Shown: piece by piece, positions 11,064 through 22,610 of the stretch | How positions within the stretch are numbered: the stretch's first letter is position 1 | How the letters are laid out: each line of letters starts with the position of its first letter | The notes under the pieces: model-generated | What the model saw: only the letters and a program-made list of their open reading frames with translations | The model's database searches: none | What the model was told of the DNA's origin: nothing | Position numbers and translations under genes: made by a program | Source: Brachyhypopomus gauderio | Lineage: Eukaryota; Chordata; Actinopteri; Gymnotiformes; Hypopomidae | Reading direction: 5' to 3' | Assembly (NCBI RefSeq): GCF_052324685.1 | Contig: NC_135214.1 | Location: 2,182,817 to 2,246,816 of the forward strand | DNA: 64,000 bases

Positions 11064-11996
11064 ACCGTTCGCGCAGGTTCATAGATGTATATTTCTATCT
11101 ATATAGATCTATGTATATTTACTTATTTATTTATTTTGATGCCTGGTGTAGTGTCAGGTAAAAATGTTCTTTCACCGGTTTTGCAGGGGTTTTTTATTCT
11201 CCCCTGCCACCTATCGCCACTAAACGCCTGGAAGCGTGTGACGTCATCCACCCCACCCTTGCAGCGCTACAATCAAAGCACCCTGATGCCATCCTTCTGA
11301 TTTCTGGCGACTCGGAAGCGGTGTTTTCATCTCATGCACAATACCGGGGTGAACTCAAGCTAAGCGAACAGCACATAAAAAAAAACATCGCAAACTTCGA
11401 TATAAACATAAGGCGTGATATGTTTCAGGACTTTGGCACGGTTGGAGGAGGTGGACGCACACTACGAGCTCTGTTATGTACGCAGCTGTTATTTTCTAGG
11501 TGAAAAGTGGATAAACTCCGTTATCAACACTCGTTTCAACGCCACTGACCTGCGCTCACCTTTAGGAAGAAGAGAACAGATAGCGGCAGTAGTTTTGAAG
11601 CTCCCTCAGTCGTCTGCGGTGCCTTTGCTGCACCTCGTATGTGGTTTATTCCAAAACGTGTGACAGAAGACCGCGTCTCACCAACGAGACTCAAAGCACA
11701 ATCACAATAGCAAAGATACGTCATGCCGCTAGTCTCACGTTTTCCACTACGCCTGTTTTAAAAGTATTGGCGGCTCGCCAGGCTTGTAAACAAACCGCGC
11801 AGCACGAAGATGTAGCACACACCGTTAGTGCAGGTGAGAGCGCGGACCGGCTAGGGGAGACCCATGAAACCAGGCAAAGAGCCCAGGGCCGGCGCCACCC
11901 CCTTAGGCGAGGTGTTCCACCCCCTCAATGTAAATAATAAGACCCATTTATTTTACAACAATCGCTACATGGCACCCCCACAACAATCGTTACACG

Positions 11997-12029
<33 letters not shown>

Positions 12030-12223
12030 TACAACTTACGTTTGCCACCCCGAAATTTTCTGATACCCCCACTGTATATGTTCTGGCGCCGGCCCTGAAA
12101 GAGCCGCAGGTTGGCCACTCCTTTTTTAGACCCTGGCTTAGACTGCTCCATCTTTACGGCAATGTGGACCTATTATTTTACGTTTTAGTAGTGTCAACCG
12201 TGTCGCGGAGGGATTACATGATG
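11064..12223. other. degenerate repeat mosaic
   Basis: No host gene was recognised. A short LINE endonuclease-like string lies at 11240-11303 on the + strand (TLAALQSKHPDAILLISGD). A poly(C) tract of about 33 nt lies at 11997-12029. The segment around 11735-11800 (ttttaaaagtattggcggct) resembles the minus strand of 23880-23925. It appears to be overlapping hAT and LINE debris. Confidence 0.5.
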
Positions 12224-12720
12224 ATTTAGACCAGGGCTATTCAGATCCGGCCCTTTAATTAATTTGTTCCGGCCCGCGGCCCATCTCCCCATAAATAATA
12301 ACAACAAATTACGTTTGCTTCAACTTTACATCCACTATGACAGTATTGGTATACAGTGAGGAGAACAAGTATTTGATACGCTGCCGATTTTGCTGGTTTT
12401 CACACTTGCAATGCATGTAGAAATCTGTAATTTTTATCATAGGTGCTCTTCAAGTGTGAGTGATGGAATCTAAAAACCAAATCCAGAAAATCACAGTGAA
12501 TGACTTTTAAATCATTAATTTGCATTTTATTCCGGGAAATAAGTATTTGATACCTTACCAAACAGTATGAATTCTGGCTCTTACAGACCTGTTAGTTGCT
12601 CTTTAAGAGGCCCTCCTGTTCTCCACTCTTTAACTGTATTACCTGCACCTGTTTGAACTAAATAGAATAAAAAGACACCTGTCCACACTCACACACAAAC
12701 AAACTCCAACCTCACCACAA

Positions 12721-13031
12721 TGGCCAAGACCAGAGAGCTGTGCAAGGACATCAGGGACTAAATTATAGCCCTGCACAAGGCCGGAATGGGCTACAGGAAG
12801 ATGGGCAAACAGGTTAATGAGAAGACAACAACTGTTAGCACAATAATCAGAAAATGGAAGAAGACAAAGATAAGTCAACCTCCCTCGGTCTAGAGCTCCC
12901 TGCAAGATCTCACCTCGTGGGGTTGCACTGATAGTGAGGAAGGTAAGGAAAGAGCCCAAAACTACTTGGCAGGACCTGGTCAATGACCTGCAGCAAGCTG
13001 GAACCACTGTTTCAAAAAAAAAAAATAGTAA
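12721..13031 (+). pseudogene. Tc1 transposase, N-terminal half
   Basis: Reads MAKTRELCKDIRD then a stop, then [20 protein letters not shown], the paired helix-turn-helix region of Tc1 transposases. Further stops follow. It is interrupted at 13032 by the 8.1-kb insertion and pairs with the fragment at 21124-21832. Confidence 0.85.
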
Positions 13032-13918
13032 TACACTGTAAAAAAAAATCCTAATTTTATGGAAAATAACTGTAAATATTTAATGTATTTTAACATTTTT
13101 TCCAATTGTATGCAAAACTTTGTAAAATTACAGACATTATTTGTAATTTGACAATGTCTTTTATTTTAAGTATTATGACAATAATTACAAGTTACATGCT
13201 TTTCTCGTTTTTTTACGGAAATAATACAGTTTTATTTATACGGTATTTTTCTGCTTTCTTAAATTATATACAGATTCATGTATAATTACAGCAATTATCT
13301 GCAATTAAACATTGAGTTGATTATATAAAGGTTTATGTCTGTAAGAACTAAAAAGTTTTCTTCTCTGTCATTTTAATCAAAATCTTATGTCTTTTGGCAC
13401 TGCTGGTTTAAACATGATTTTCAATGTCAGAAATGAATGTGGTTTTCATAGTATTAGCTTACATGTATCAATACTCATATTTTGATTGTTAGGCGTCCTC
13501 GTAATTCAGAGGATCCATTGATGTTCAGGAGAAAAATGTACACAGAACAAAATATATAGGTTCGGACATATTAATATGCCACAGAATGTGATGGTAATTG
13601 ATTTGACAAAAAAGAAAATAATTTCTGCAATTGAAAATGCTAATTTTTATGATGCCTACAGAATGAATTGTGACTTCCTAATGTCAGTTCAGACATTAGA
13701 TTTTTACATTGGCATATCTAAAGTATGTAACTGTAGTAATGGCTGTAGGAGATTTCTGTTGATTGTTCCATCTCTATTGATGTCAGTTCTCATTTTAGTT
13801 CTTGTGCAGTCAATGGCAATAGAAAATGGCAGTTTGTTTGGGTGCTGGACTTTTAAAAGAAACATTTCTAAACACTGGGTCTATACTTGAACATAACCAA
13901 GGAAATAACCTGTAGCAC

Positions 13919-14225
13919 CAGGGCTCTCAAGTCTCACGCATTGAGCGTGTGACACACGCATTTGACCGTCTTCACACGCTCACACGCCACACTTCCGATT
14001 TCACACAGCGAGAAAAAAAAAATCTAGTTTATTTACCTCCGATCCATATATATCTATGTCTCCCTCCACTGGCGATCGATACAAACACCCCCCCCCCCCC
14101 CCCCCCCGCTCAACAACTCGCGTTCGCCACCCCCCCCCCCCCCCCCCCGTTCAACAATTAACGTTTGCCACCCCCCGTCAACAACTCTCACACTCTGACA
14201 TGAATCCAAAACTTGAGAGCCCTAC
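13919..14225. mobile_element. hAT-like MITE with poly(C) runs
   Basis: Begins cagggctctcaagtctcacg and ends acttgagagccctac. The flanking 8-mers are tgtagcac (13911-13918) and tgtaacac (14226-14233). It carries C-runs at about 14098-14107 and 14130-14148. A related copy starts near 39277 and a partial one lies near 7400. Confidence 0.75.
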
Positions 14226-14532
14226 TGTAACACACTGAGAGACAGATGAACTGATATACTGGTAGACGTACATTGTAATGGAACAGGCTTTTAAACCTAA
14301 AAATGTGTGTGCCTATAGTTACACACTGGAATAAAAACACAAGTTGAACAACCACTTAAATATAAATGTTATCTCTAGGCTAGGGGCATAAACGTGATTT
14401 GAGCTCAATGTATTGCTTTTAACCATAATTGGTTAATCTGACTGTCATTCAGGAAACTGGCCAATGACAACTGTTCGCGCCTCTCAGGTCATGTTTGAAA
14501 ATTTCAGTGAGTGTGCTGACGGTGGACATTAC

Positions 14533-15372
14533 TAGGGGTGGGCGATACTCGGAATTTTGGTATCGATACGATACTGGTCAGTATCGCCGATACTTCCAAA
14601 CCGTTGGGGGGGGGGGGCGATAATTTTACTTGAAATTATAATCCATTAATATAATAATTTATATTAAATTATATATATTTTTGCTGATGCTGGTCCAGCG
14701 TGTCGCGTGCCAGTGATTATGCCTCGTGCCAATGGTGGCACGCGTGCCATAGGTTGCCGACCCCTGCTGTAGACGGTCAACCAGTTTTAGCTGTGGAAAA
14801 TTCAATTAAAACAGGCGAATACACCACAATTAAGCCAACTACAGGAAAGTCTGATGTATGGAAGTCATATTCCATTGTAATTAATGGAGAGGGAAATTGG
14901 CTTGTTGTGATTGATATCAGAAAGTGTTGGTGTACGTCACCTGACGGCATGTGTTTGGACTGTGGTAAGAAATGGGACAGCGCGATCCATCGCTATATAG
15001 CTGTTTTAATAAATACATAAGAAAATTTCAAGTACTAAATCTAATTAATTCAATTCATATTAGGATTGCGGGCGGGGGCGACAGAAATGTGTATGTGGCG
15101 GACGGGTGCGGGATTAAAACAAGCGATTTTTTGGCCGGTGTGGGCGGGAGCGGGACTAAAACAAGCAGGTGCGGGATTAAAACAAGCGATTTTTTGGCGG
15201 GAGCGGGATTAAAACAAGCGGGAGCGGGCGGGAGCGGGAATAAAAAAGCAGTCCCGCGCAGACCTCTAAACTGCAGCAAAAGAATCGATATTTTCGCTGT
15301 GGTATCGATCCGATACCGATCCTCACCTTTGTATCGATACTATCGATATAAATATCGATCCGCCCACCCCTA
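14533..15372. mobile_element. hAT element with taggggtgggcg ends
   Basis: Starts taggggtgggcgatac and ends cgcccaccccta. The exact 8-bp duplication gacattac lies at 14525-14532 and 15373-15380. Subterminal atcgatac/gtatcgat motifs occur at both ends. It holds a BED-like protein remnant and a cluster of degenerate gcgggattaaaacaagcg copies (about 15105-15235). At 14690-14768 lies the 3' end of another hAT (ataggttgccgacccctg). Confidence 0.9.
14815..14972 (+). pseudogene. BED-domain-like remnant of a hAT transposase
   Basis: The frame reads GEYTTIKPTTGKSDVWKSYS and continues with a hydrophobic stretch and two Cys (CWCTS..., MCLDCGK). The KSDVWK-x-Y/F start resembles BED-type domains in hAT transposases. 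No downstream RNase-H-like domain remains. Confidence 0.45.
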
Positions 15373-15482
15373 GACATTACAGTTTGTCAGAGCTGTGGTG
15401 GCTAGCTACCTGGATTATTTTACATCTGCCTGCCAAATTATTATTTTGAGCGGATTTTCGTTGGATGATTCTACAAAATAAG

Positions 15483-16860
15483 ATGGAAACGGGCACAGAG
15501 GAAGAAAATTTAAGTGAAGCATTATTGGTGACATCAGGTAAGAAAACGTCTTTACTTTATGTAAGCCAACGTTAGCTAGTTAACTAGCTAGTTAGCCCAG
15601 TTTAAAAACACATTTCACTTGAATGTTTCATTTGATAAAGATGAAAACAATAAAATATTAATATCTAATATTTTCCGATGCTTTAAAATACTTTAATTCG
15701 GTCACTGTTAAATACATAATGGGTTAAATAATGCTCTATGTGGTAATCAAGTCTTTGTTATAAGGTTCATTGAACATAACTAAATCTAGCGACAGCTAGT
15801 TACTCAAAATCGGTCTCGGTCTCATTTTGAATTGGTTTTAATGTGAGGTGAACCTTGAAATAGTTGAGCATTTTTCTGAGGTAACGTTAAGTCTAATTTG
15901 CTAGGAACGTCGCCGACTATTCTATCGCTAATTATTAATATTCACATTAAATGATGTACAAAATCAATGTGCTTAACAGTTCAGCTTTCTCCATATGCCA
16001 CTCATGTCGCATGTTGTAGTTGACGTAATTTCTACATTTTTAGCACTCTGGATCTGGATTGTGGGCGGCAGACATTAATGGGGTTTAAAAAATCCGCCTC
16101 CATCACGTTCTGCGTGGCTGTGCAATTGGATGCATCTCGAATTTTGTACCGTCCGCCAATGGGGAGCGTCGAGGGGTGGAGTCTACAGGCCTCCCAGCAG
16201 GCCCTGCGGTGAGTTCCCCGTTTCCCTGGATGTGTGTTGGATGTGTGTTAGTGTGTTAGTGTTCCCCCTCCCTTTTCCCCTTAGAATCAGTGTATTTGGC
16301 ACTTGTTTATGCTTTTAGTGTGTTGCTTATAAAATAACAGTTCGTTAACATTGGTGTCATGACTCATTCTGGTCCTTCTGACTCGACACCGTTACAATAT
16401 GTAATGAATATGAATAGACTTAAAACTGCAGCATTTTTTTGTCGAAACCTTTCCAGATTAATGGAGAAAATCCTATGCAATTAAAATTCATGTTGCAGCT
16501 GGACCACTTCTCAGTTAAGCTAATGCAGATCTGCACTGAAGAAAGAAAGGGTGAAGGAGACCAGGTATGGTTTGTGTAAAAAATTAAAACACCATTATTG
16601 GGATCATTGTGAAGATTTTGTCCATTGCATTTTAACCCTTAGGGAATAAATATGCTTTCTCATATGTTAAATATGTAAAGCAAAAAAATAATATGCACCA
16701 AGTTTGGCCTACATTTTGTTTACTGTACAGAGCTAGAGCGCAACACAGCCCAGAGCGGGAGCGCAACACAGCCCAGAGCGGGAGCGCAACACAGCCCAGA
16801 GCAGGAGCGCAACACAGCCCAGCTCACAGTACAAATCAATCTGGTCATTATGTTGAGGTG
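15483..16860 (+). other. exon-like segments of an unidentified gene
   Basis: Three segments look exonic. 15483-15538 starts ATG, reads METGTEEENLSEALLVTSG and ends at a gtaag donor. 16458-16564 follows a tttccag acceptor, contains MQLKFMLQLDHFSVKLMQIC and ends at gtatgg. 16735-16860 follows a tactgtacag acceptor and ends before gtgagtg. It contains three to four copies of a 23-bp repeat (agcgggagcgcaacacagcc + cag). The phase between the first two does not match, so an exon is missing or the gene is decayed. They could be a transposon gene or captured host exons. Confidence 0.3.
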
Positions 16861-17590
16861 AGTGACTCTCCCTGCTGCACCACTACACTGGATCTTCAGG
16901 ATCTGCCACCTCCTGAATCCCTCTTCACCGTTTGTGTTTTCCAAGATTAAGTGCTAATTCACAGATATCATTGTCATGATTCAACATAACAGAGAAGTCT
17001 GATCCCTTTTTGAAATGGCTTTGCAGTTTTCATTCTTGGATGAAAACTGATGTCCAGGCTTAACAAAGCTCTGTAGGTTTTCAAAGGGACTCCGATAAGG
17101 TGAACGTATCACATTTTTGTCTCTTTGAAAAAGAGCTTTGTTAACCTGCACACTTGTACCCCTAGACATCAATTGTTTTCCAAGGATGAACTTTGAGTAG
17201 TAATGTCAATATCAATAAATTTTCTACCTGCAAAGATTCAGAATCTAACCAAGTAAATGATGATTCAAAGATGATTCAAAGACTTATCATTTATACCAAA
17301 TCATGGTAAATATTTCAGCTCATAAGAACTATAATATTTGTAATGTTATTGGCACAAAATTAACAGCACCTAACTTTGGATTTTGTCTGCAACTTTTTAA
17401 CAGGCAGACTTCAGCTTTTCACTTCTGAGAGGCCAATGACCAGATCCTGCAGATTTCTTCTCTGCAACATACGGAGCAGGCACGTGCAGAGGGGGGGGGC
17501 GGAGGGTGCTGGAGCACCTGCCCCTTTGGCCCTTTCTGCCCAAAGTGCCCTTTTGTCAATTTTTGTATGTGTGAAAGTCTGTCTGTGTGG

Positions 17591-17591
17591 C

Positions 17592-17650
<59 letters not shown>
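17591..17650. repeat. (TAA)n microsatellite
   Basis: About 20 TAA trinucleotides inside the innermost hAT. Confidence 0.95.
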
Positions 17651-18094
17651 CACCATTCACATGTGAATCACGTCGATTCACATTGACCCTTACGTGCCCT
17701 CCTGACTTTACGTGACGTCAGCACGTGACCTAGGCGCTACTAAGCTGCTAACTCTAGATACGGAGAGAGAACAGCTAACGGTCCGGTAGGTAGGTTTTGC
17801 CGTGGTATTTGTTTGTGCACGCCACATTGTTTTCTTGCAAGATAACTGACAAAGTTAGTGAAGTTAGCAGCATTCTGTGTGTGTGAGACTCTACACACAC
17901 TCTCACGAGTTACAGTGTGCCTGTCACTGTGTGTGTATATGTATGTTGCCAGGTTCGCGGTTTTACCGCCAAATTGGGCTTGTTTGAAAAGTCAGTCGCG
18001 GGTGAAAATTCAGGAATGGCGGGGTGCGTTTTATTACCGGACTACTTTAAAAATTACCACGACCGCCAAAAAACAAAAAAAAGTGTCTGTTGTC

Positions 18095-18097
<3 letters not shown>

Positions 18098-18133
<36 letters not shown>

Positions 18134-18144
18134 ACACACACACA
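18098..18144. repeat. (GA)n(CA)n microsatellite
   Basis: A GA run passes directly into a CA run inside the innermost hAT. Confidence 0.9.
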
Positions 18145-20499
18145 GTTGCAGTGTTTTTCCTACATGTATATTTCTAAAGGCAATGAGGCATATGCTATTT
18201 GACTAAAACTCTGCCATGTACATGCCTATTTACATAATTTTGGACTATATTAGTATAAATACAACAATAATAATAATTAATTTGAAGAATTTAAATTGTG
18301 ATTGTGACCTCTCATTAAACAAATCAGAATGTGTTTTAACACTTGTATACAGACAAATTAAATATGCATGAATATAAAATGTGACATTTATAACCTTGCT
18401 GTCTTGCACAAAGTGGATAAAGCACAAATACATTTACTGGCAATTGAAAAGGATATTCCAATCAACTACAGTGAAGTCATTGACATATTTCGGAGCATGG
18501 GCAACAGGAAGTTGCTGTTATAACTGAAACAAAAAAATACTACTTTGTTACATGCACAGAGAGACAGACAGACACGCACGCACACACACACACACACCCT
18601 TCCTCTATTCTCTTTCTCCCATTAAAAATGTTAAGTTTATACATGAGTTTATGAGTATCAATTAATAAAAACAGGATGGAACATTACATGTTGAAGTCAT
18701 GTTTGTGTCAAAACAAATGGTTGCATTTGTTTTTTAGAAACCAAAACTACAGCTGTGAAATTAAAATAAAGAGGTGTAAGAATTGTTCCATTTTTGTCCA
18801 AGGACTCCAGGAAGAGAAGCCACAGTTAAACAGTCCAGTGTCTAATGGGGATCTGAATTCAACTTAATACATTATCTTTCTATGTCCTAAATTAATGCAG
18901 AGCTTGAATTATAGCTTAGTGGATATAGGCTGTACCTCCACCCCTCTTTTTTTCTTGTCCTCCCATTAATGTTCCCCTTTCTTTTTACGAATTTGCAACT
19001 TGATCTGTTTAGTTCAGTCAGCCTGCTGTATCCTATCTCAGCACAGAATCTCCTACAAACAATCAGCTGTATGGCAGGTCACAGTGCGCCATGTTTAATC
19101 TTAGTTATCTTTGCATCTTATCATGATCACATAACACTTATTTTAATCAGCCACTATCTCTCCCATGCTCTTTTTAGTCACTTCAATATCAGAACAATAC
19201 AGCGTCTCCACCAACCCCCTCAACAGTAGCTGTTCAATGTACTCAATCAGGTAAATATAGACTATAGATATAGACTACTTTTGCCCTCTATCAAAGATAT
19301 GAGATGTGGACAATAATATGGTATGTTGTGATTCCATGTTATATTATTTATGAATAAGGGTTGCTACAAATCAAACTGTTATATTTCAAGGTATGTTTCT
19401 GTATGGTGTTTCAAATTTGTGCTCCATGTGCCCCCTTTTCACTTTGAGCACCTGCCCCTCCAAAGGTCTCTGCACGGCCCTGATACGGAGAATACAACCC
19501 TTTCTTTCACAGGAAGCTACCCAGGTGCTTGTACAGTCTCTCATCATCTCAAAGCTGGACTACTGCAACTGCTTACTTATGGATCTTTCTCTATGGGTCA
19601 TCAGACCTCTACAAACTGATCCAGAATGCAGCAGCATGACTGGTCTTCAATCTCCCCAAGTTCACATGTCACTCCAGTGCTGCATTCTCTTTACTGCCTT
19701 CCAGTAGCTGCATACATCAGATCTAAAACCTCGATGCTTGCTTGCAAAGCCAAAAATGGACCAACCCCTCCCTACATGATGGCCATGGTCAAAGCCCCAT
19801 CCAAACCTTGAGTACTTTGAACCTCAAGTACGGCTTGGCTTAAAACGCCATGTTTAAAGTCTCATGGAAAACAAACTTCAAGACCTGTCCTGGCACCGAG
19901 ATAGTGGAATGAGCTTCCATTGACTGTCCAGACTGCAGAGTCCTTAGCAGTCTTCAAATGACTGAAGACCCATCTGTAGAACAGACTAAATCTCTTATCA
20001 CTTGTCATAGTCGTTTCCGTTGTATGATATAGTACCTATGTGAGTTTGCATTTCTTGTAGGTATCCATTTTAATTTCTGTAGTTTAGCAATATTCAGCCT
20101 ATGTTTTTGTGTACTTCTAGGTATTTGCATTGATTTCTGTAGTTTAGTAGTATTCTGGTTCGAGGGTATCTTGAATTCTGACCTATCTATGTACTATTTA
20201 GAATTAATTCTGTGAACAGATGGCAAAGCACTTCGTAAGGCGCTCTGGATAAGAGCGTCTGCTAAATGCCCTACATGTAAATGAGAAGGAGTGTATCTTT
20301 CATGTCACATCAGTGTTATGTGTTTGTAGTTGTGTTCAGGCTACTGATATTGGTGATAGAGAAAGACACTGAGTACAGTCCTGGGTATTTAAATGATTAA
20401 AAGTGATGATAGAGGACATTGAGGTGCTCAACATTGGTATAATATACTTTTTCATTTGTATAAAATAACTTTGCAGTTTGCATTCCACATTTGAGTTTG

Positions 20500-20995
20500 A
20501 CCTGGAAGTCACGATGAATATGGACAGGAAAAATCTGTAAAATTACGGTACTTCTCTGCAGAACATTTTGTGCTGTCACTTTATTGAAAGTGCTTAATTG
20601 TACTAATTCAGGGAAAAGTTGTAAAATAAAGGTATTTCTCTGCAAAACTATTAGTGCTGTCACTTTATTGAAAGTGCTTAATTGTAATAATTCAGGGAAA
20701 AGTTGTAAAATAAAGGTATTTCTCTGCAAAACTTTTAGTACTGTCACTTTATTGAAAGTGCTTAATTGTAATAATTCAGGGAAAATTTGTAAAATAATGA
20801 TATTTCTCTGCAAAAATATTAGTGATGTCACTTTATTAAAAGTGCTAAATCATAATAATCCAGGAAAAATCTGTAAAATAACGGTATTTCTCTGCAAAAA
20901 TATTAGTGCTGTCACTTTATTAAAAGTGCTAAATCATAATAATCCAGGAAAAATCTGTAAAATAACGGTATTTCTCTGCAGAATGTTTAATGAAT
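20500..20995. repeat. 84-bp tandem repeat, about six copies
   Basis: The unit contains gtcactttattgaaagtgct, then aattgtaataattcagggaa, then taaaataaaggtatttctct. The period is 84 bp, a multiple of three, so it stays open in a frame on each strand (about 155 codons on +, 144 on -). It lies near the right end of the 8.1-kb element and is probably structural. The predicted proteins have no recognisable domain. Confidence 0.93.
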
Positions 20996-21125
20996 TTTTC
21001 TGTAAATTTATTGTTTTTCCACTTAATTTAAATCAGGGTTTTTTACATTAAAATTAAAGTTTTTGTTTGGCAGCCGCTGCTGCCAGTCGTTTACCGTTTT
21101 TTTACGATTTTTTTTTTACAGTGTA

Positions 21126-21835
21126 CATTGCGCCATCATGGCTTAAAATCCTGCAGTGCACGCAAGGTCCCCCTGCTTAAGCCAGCACATGTCCAGGCCT
21201 GTCTGAAGTTTGCCTATGACCATAGATGATCCAGATAAGGTGTGGGAGAAGATAATGTGGTCAGGTGAGACGAAAAAAAGCTTTATGGTCTAAACTCTAC
21301 TCGTCGTGTTTGGAGGAAAAAGAAGGAAAAGTACAAACCCAAGAACACCATCCCTACAGTGAAACATGAAGGTGGAAGCATCATGGTTTGGGGATGCTTT
21401 TCTGCAAAGGGGACAGGGCGACTGCACTGCATTGAGGGGAGGATGGATGGAGCCATGTATTGCAAAATATTGGCCAACAATCTTCTTCCCTCAGTAAAAG
21501 CATTGAAGATGGGTCACAGTTGGGTCTATCAACATGACAATGACTCAAAGCACACCGGAGTGTGCACAACTAAGGAGTGGCTACATAAGAAGCATCTCCA
21601 GGTCCTGGAGTGGCCTAGCCAGTCTCCAGATCTGAACCCGATCGAAAATCTCTGGAGACACCTGAAACTCTGTGTTGCCCAACGACAGCCTAGAAACCTC
21701 AAGGATCTGGAGAAGATCTGTATGGAGGAGTTGGCCAAAATCCCTGCTGCAGTGTGTGCAAACCTTGTAAAGAACTACAGGAAACGTCTTGCTTCTGTAA
21801 TCGCAAACAAAGTTTTCTGTACCATGTATTAAGTT
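21126..21835 (+). pseudogene. Tc1 transposase, C-terminal half
   Basis: The frame from 21359 contains [20 protein letters not shown], the DND-S-KHT catalytic stretch, and [11 protein letters not shown] with the catalytic Glu. It ends [11 protein letters not shown] and a stop at about 21830. Upstream (21126-21358) the frame is broken, and the first catalytic Asp motif reads SGETK instead of SDETK. It pairs with 12721-13031. Confidence 0.88.
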
Positions 21836-22139
21836 TCATTTTTCTGATGTATCAAATACTTATTTCTCGCAATAAAATGCAAATTAATGATTTAAAAGTC
21901 ATTCAGTGTGATTTTTTCTGGATTTTGTTTTTAAATTCCATCACTTACACTTGAAGAGCACCTATGATAAAAATTACAAATTTCTACATGCATTGCAAGT
22001 GTGAAAACCAGCAAAATCGGCAGCGTATCAAATACTTGTTCTCCTCACTGTAGGTCTGAAAATTGTCTGGCCCACAGGTCAGAGCTCTCTGCCAAATCTG
22101 GCCCGCAGAAAAATATAGTTGAATAGCCCCGAGTTAGAC

Positions 22140-22610
22140 CCTCAGCAGTGTCAGTGTGCAACTGGCGTCTCTCTCTTGACTTGTCACTCGTGGGATAAAA
22201 ACAGGGAGATATAATTAATGTGGCATTAGTAGTCAGTTGACAAGTTCGTGACTACTTGTATTAATAAGTGACACAGCTGCTGCATGTTTTTGTAGCCCGG
22301 CCCGGATTTTCTGGGACAAGTTGTTTTTTTTTCTGATCTCCGCTGCATACTGTCAGCCCGCATCAGCTGGCCTAGTCCGTAGCCGCAGTCCAACTCGTCC
22401 GCGACTGTGCGCTGAGCAGGGTTGCCTGACTGGAGCGGGGGAGAGGTAATAACACCGTTAAACAGCAGCGTGACTACGGGCCGAGGCCGCAGTGCGCAGC
22501 AATGGCTCCTCCACGGGCCGAGTTGAACCACCGGCGGCCCACTAACCCATCTGCCCACCGGGGAAATCCCTGGTAGTAATGTATGCCAGTCCGCCCCTGC
22601 ACTGGACTCT
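22140..22610. mobile_element. hAT-derived GC-rich fragment
   Basis: The end gccagtccgcccctgc near 22589-22605 is a common fish hAT terminus (complement of caggggcggactggc). Upstream is GC-rich sequence without a credible ORF. The left boundary is unknown. Confidence 0.4.

Larger units (their letters stand above)
17477..19482. mobile_element. 2.0-kb hAT element inside the LINE
   Basis: Begins caggcacgtgcagagg and ends ctctgcacggccctg. The exact 8-bp duplication atacggag lies at 17469-17476 and 19483-19490. The interior carries a (TAA)n run (17591-17650), a (GA)n(CA)n run (18098-18144) and a short + strand frame ending LQEEKPQLNSPVSNGDLNST-stop at 18803-18867 after a possible acceptor. No transposase domain was recognised. 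This is the innermost level of the stack. Confidence 0.88.
17386..20282 (+). mobile_element. L2-like LINE 3' fragment, split by a hAT
   Basis: The C-terminal reverse-transcriptase region reads CRFLLCNIRRIQPFLSQEAT across the hAT insertion site and then VLVQSLIISKLDYCN. Stops and shifts follow. The 3' tail (about 20226-20282) ends with gcgctctggataagagcgtc and then tgctaaatgcc...tgtaaatg, typical of L2-like LINEs of fish. It is 5'-truncated near 17386 and non-functional. Confidence 0.8.
13034..21123. mobile_element. 8.1-kb element with cactgtaaaaaaaa termini and TA duplication
   Basis: Left end cactgtaaaaaaaa; right end ttttttttacagtg is its exact reverse complement. Both are flanked by TA (13032-13033 and 21124-21125). 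Excising it leaves Tc1 sequence that aligns without gap to the Tc1 consensus as I remember it, so the borders are well supported. Contents in order: AT-rich left arm, hAT MITE (13919-14225), hAT element (14533-15372), exon-like segments (15483-16860), LINE fragment split by another hAT (17386-20282), an 84-bp tandem array (20500-20995) and a gtttggcagccgctgctgcc segment near the right end. No transposase was recognised. The superfamily is uncertain. Confidence 0.85.
12354..22050 (+). mobile_element. Tc1 element split by an 8.1-kb insertion
   Basis: Both ends begin cagtgaggagaacaagtatt (right end inverted) and the roughly 200-bp inverted repeats match well. A TA dinucleotide flanks each side (12352-12353 and 22051-22052). 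The left 0.68 kb and right 0.93 kb join into one ordinary ~1.6-kb Tc1 element once 13034-21123 is removed. Its + strand transposase gene is cut in two. Confidence 0.92.
12232..22131. mobile_element. outer hAT MITE of a nested insertion stack
   Basis: Left end cagggctattcagatccggc, right end agttgaatagccccg, roughly inverted. The flanking 8-mers are atttagac (12224-12231) and agttagac (22132-22139), one mismatch. The element proper is only about 200 bp; a Tc1 element inserted at its TA expanded it to 9.9 kb. No coding capacity. Confidence 0.8.

Noticed and set aside
13576-13890. 104-codon + strand frame with a hydrophobic stretch
   Set aside because: AT-rich transposon interior without homology, splice context or conservation evidence.
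16632-16650. ttaacccttaggg as a piggyBac left end for the remnant at 26.8-28.75 kb
   Set aside because: It lies 10 kb away inside another element and its subterminal sequence does not match the right end beyond the first bases.
20397-20831. 144-codon minus-strand frame
   Set aside because: Produced by the 84-bp tandem repeat; the opposite strand is open for the same reason.
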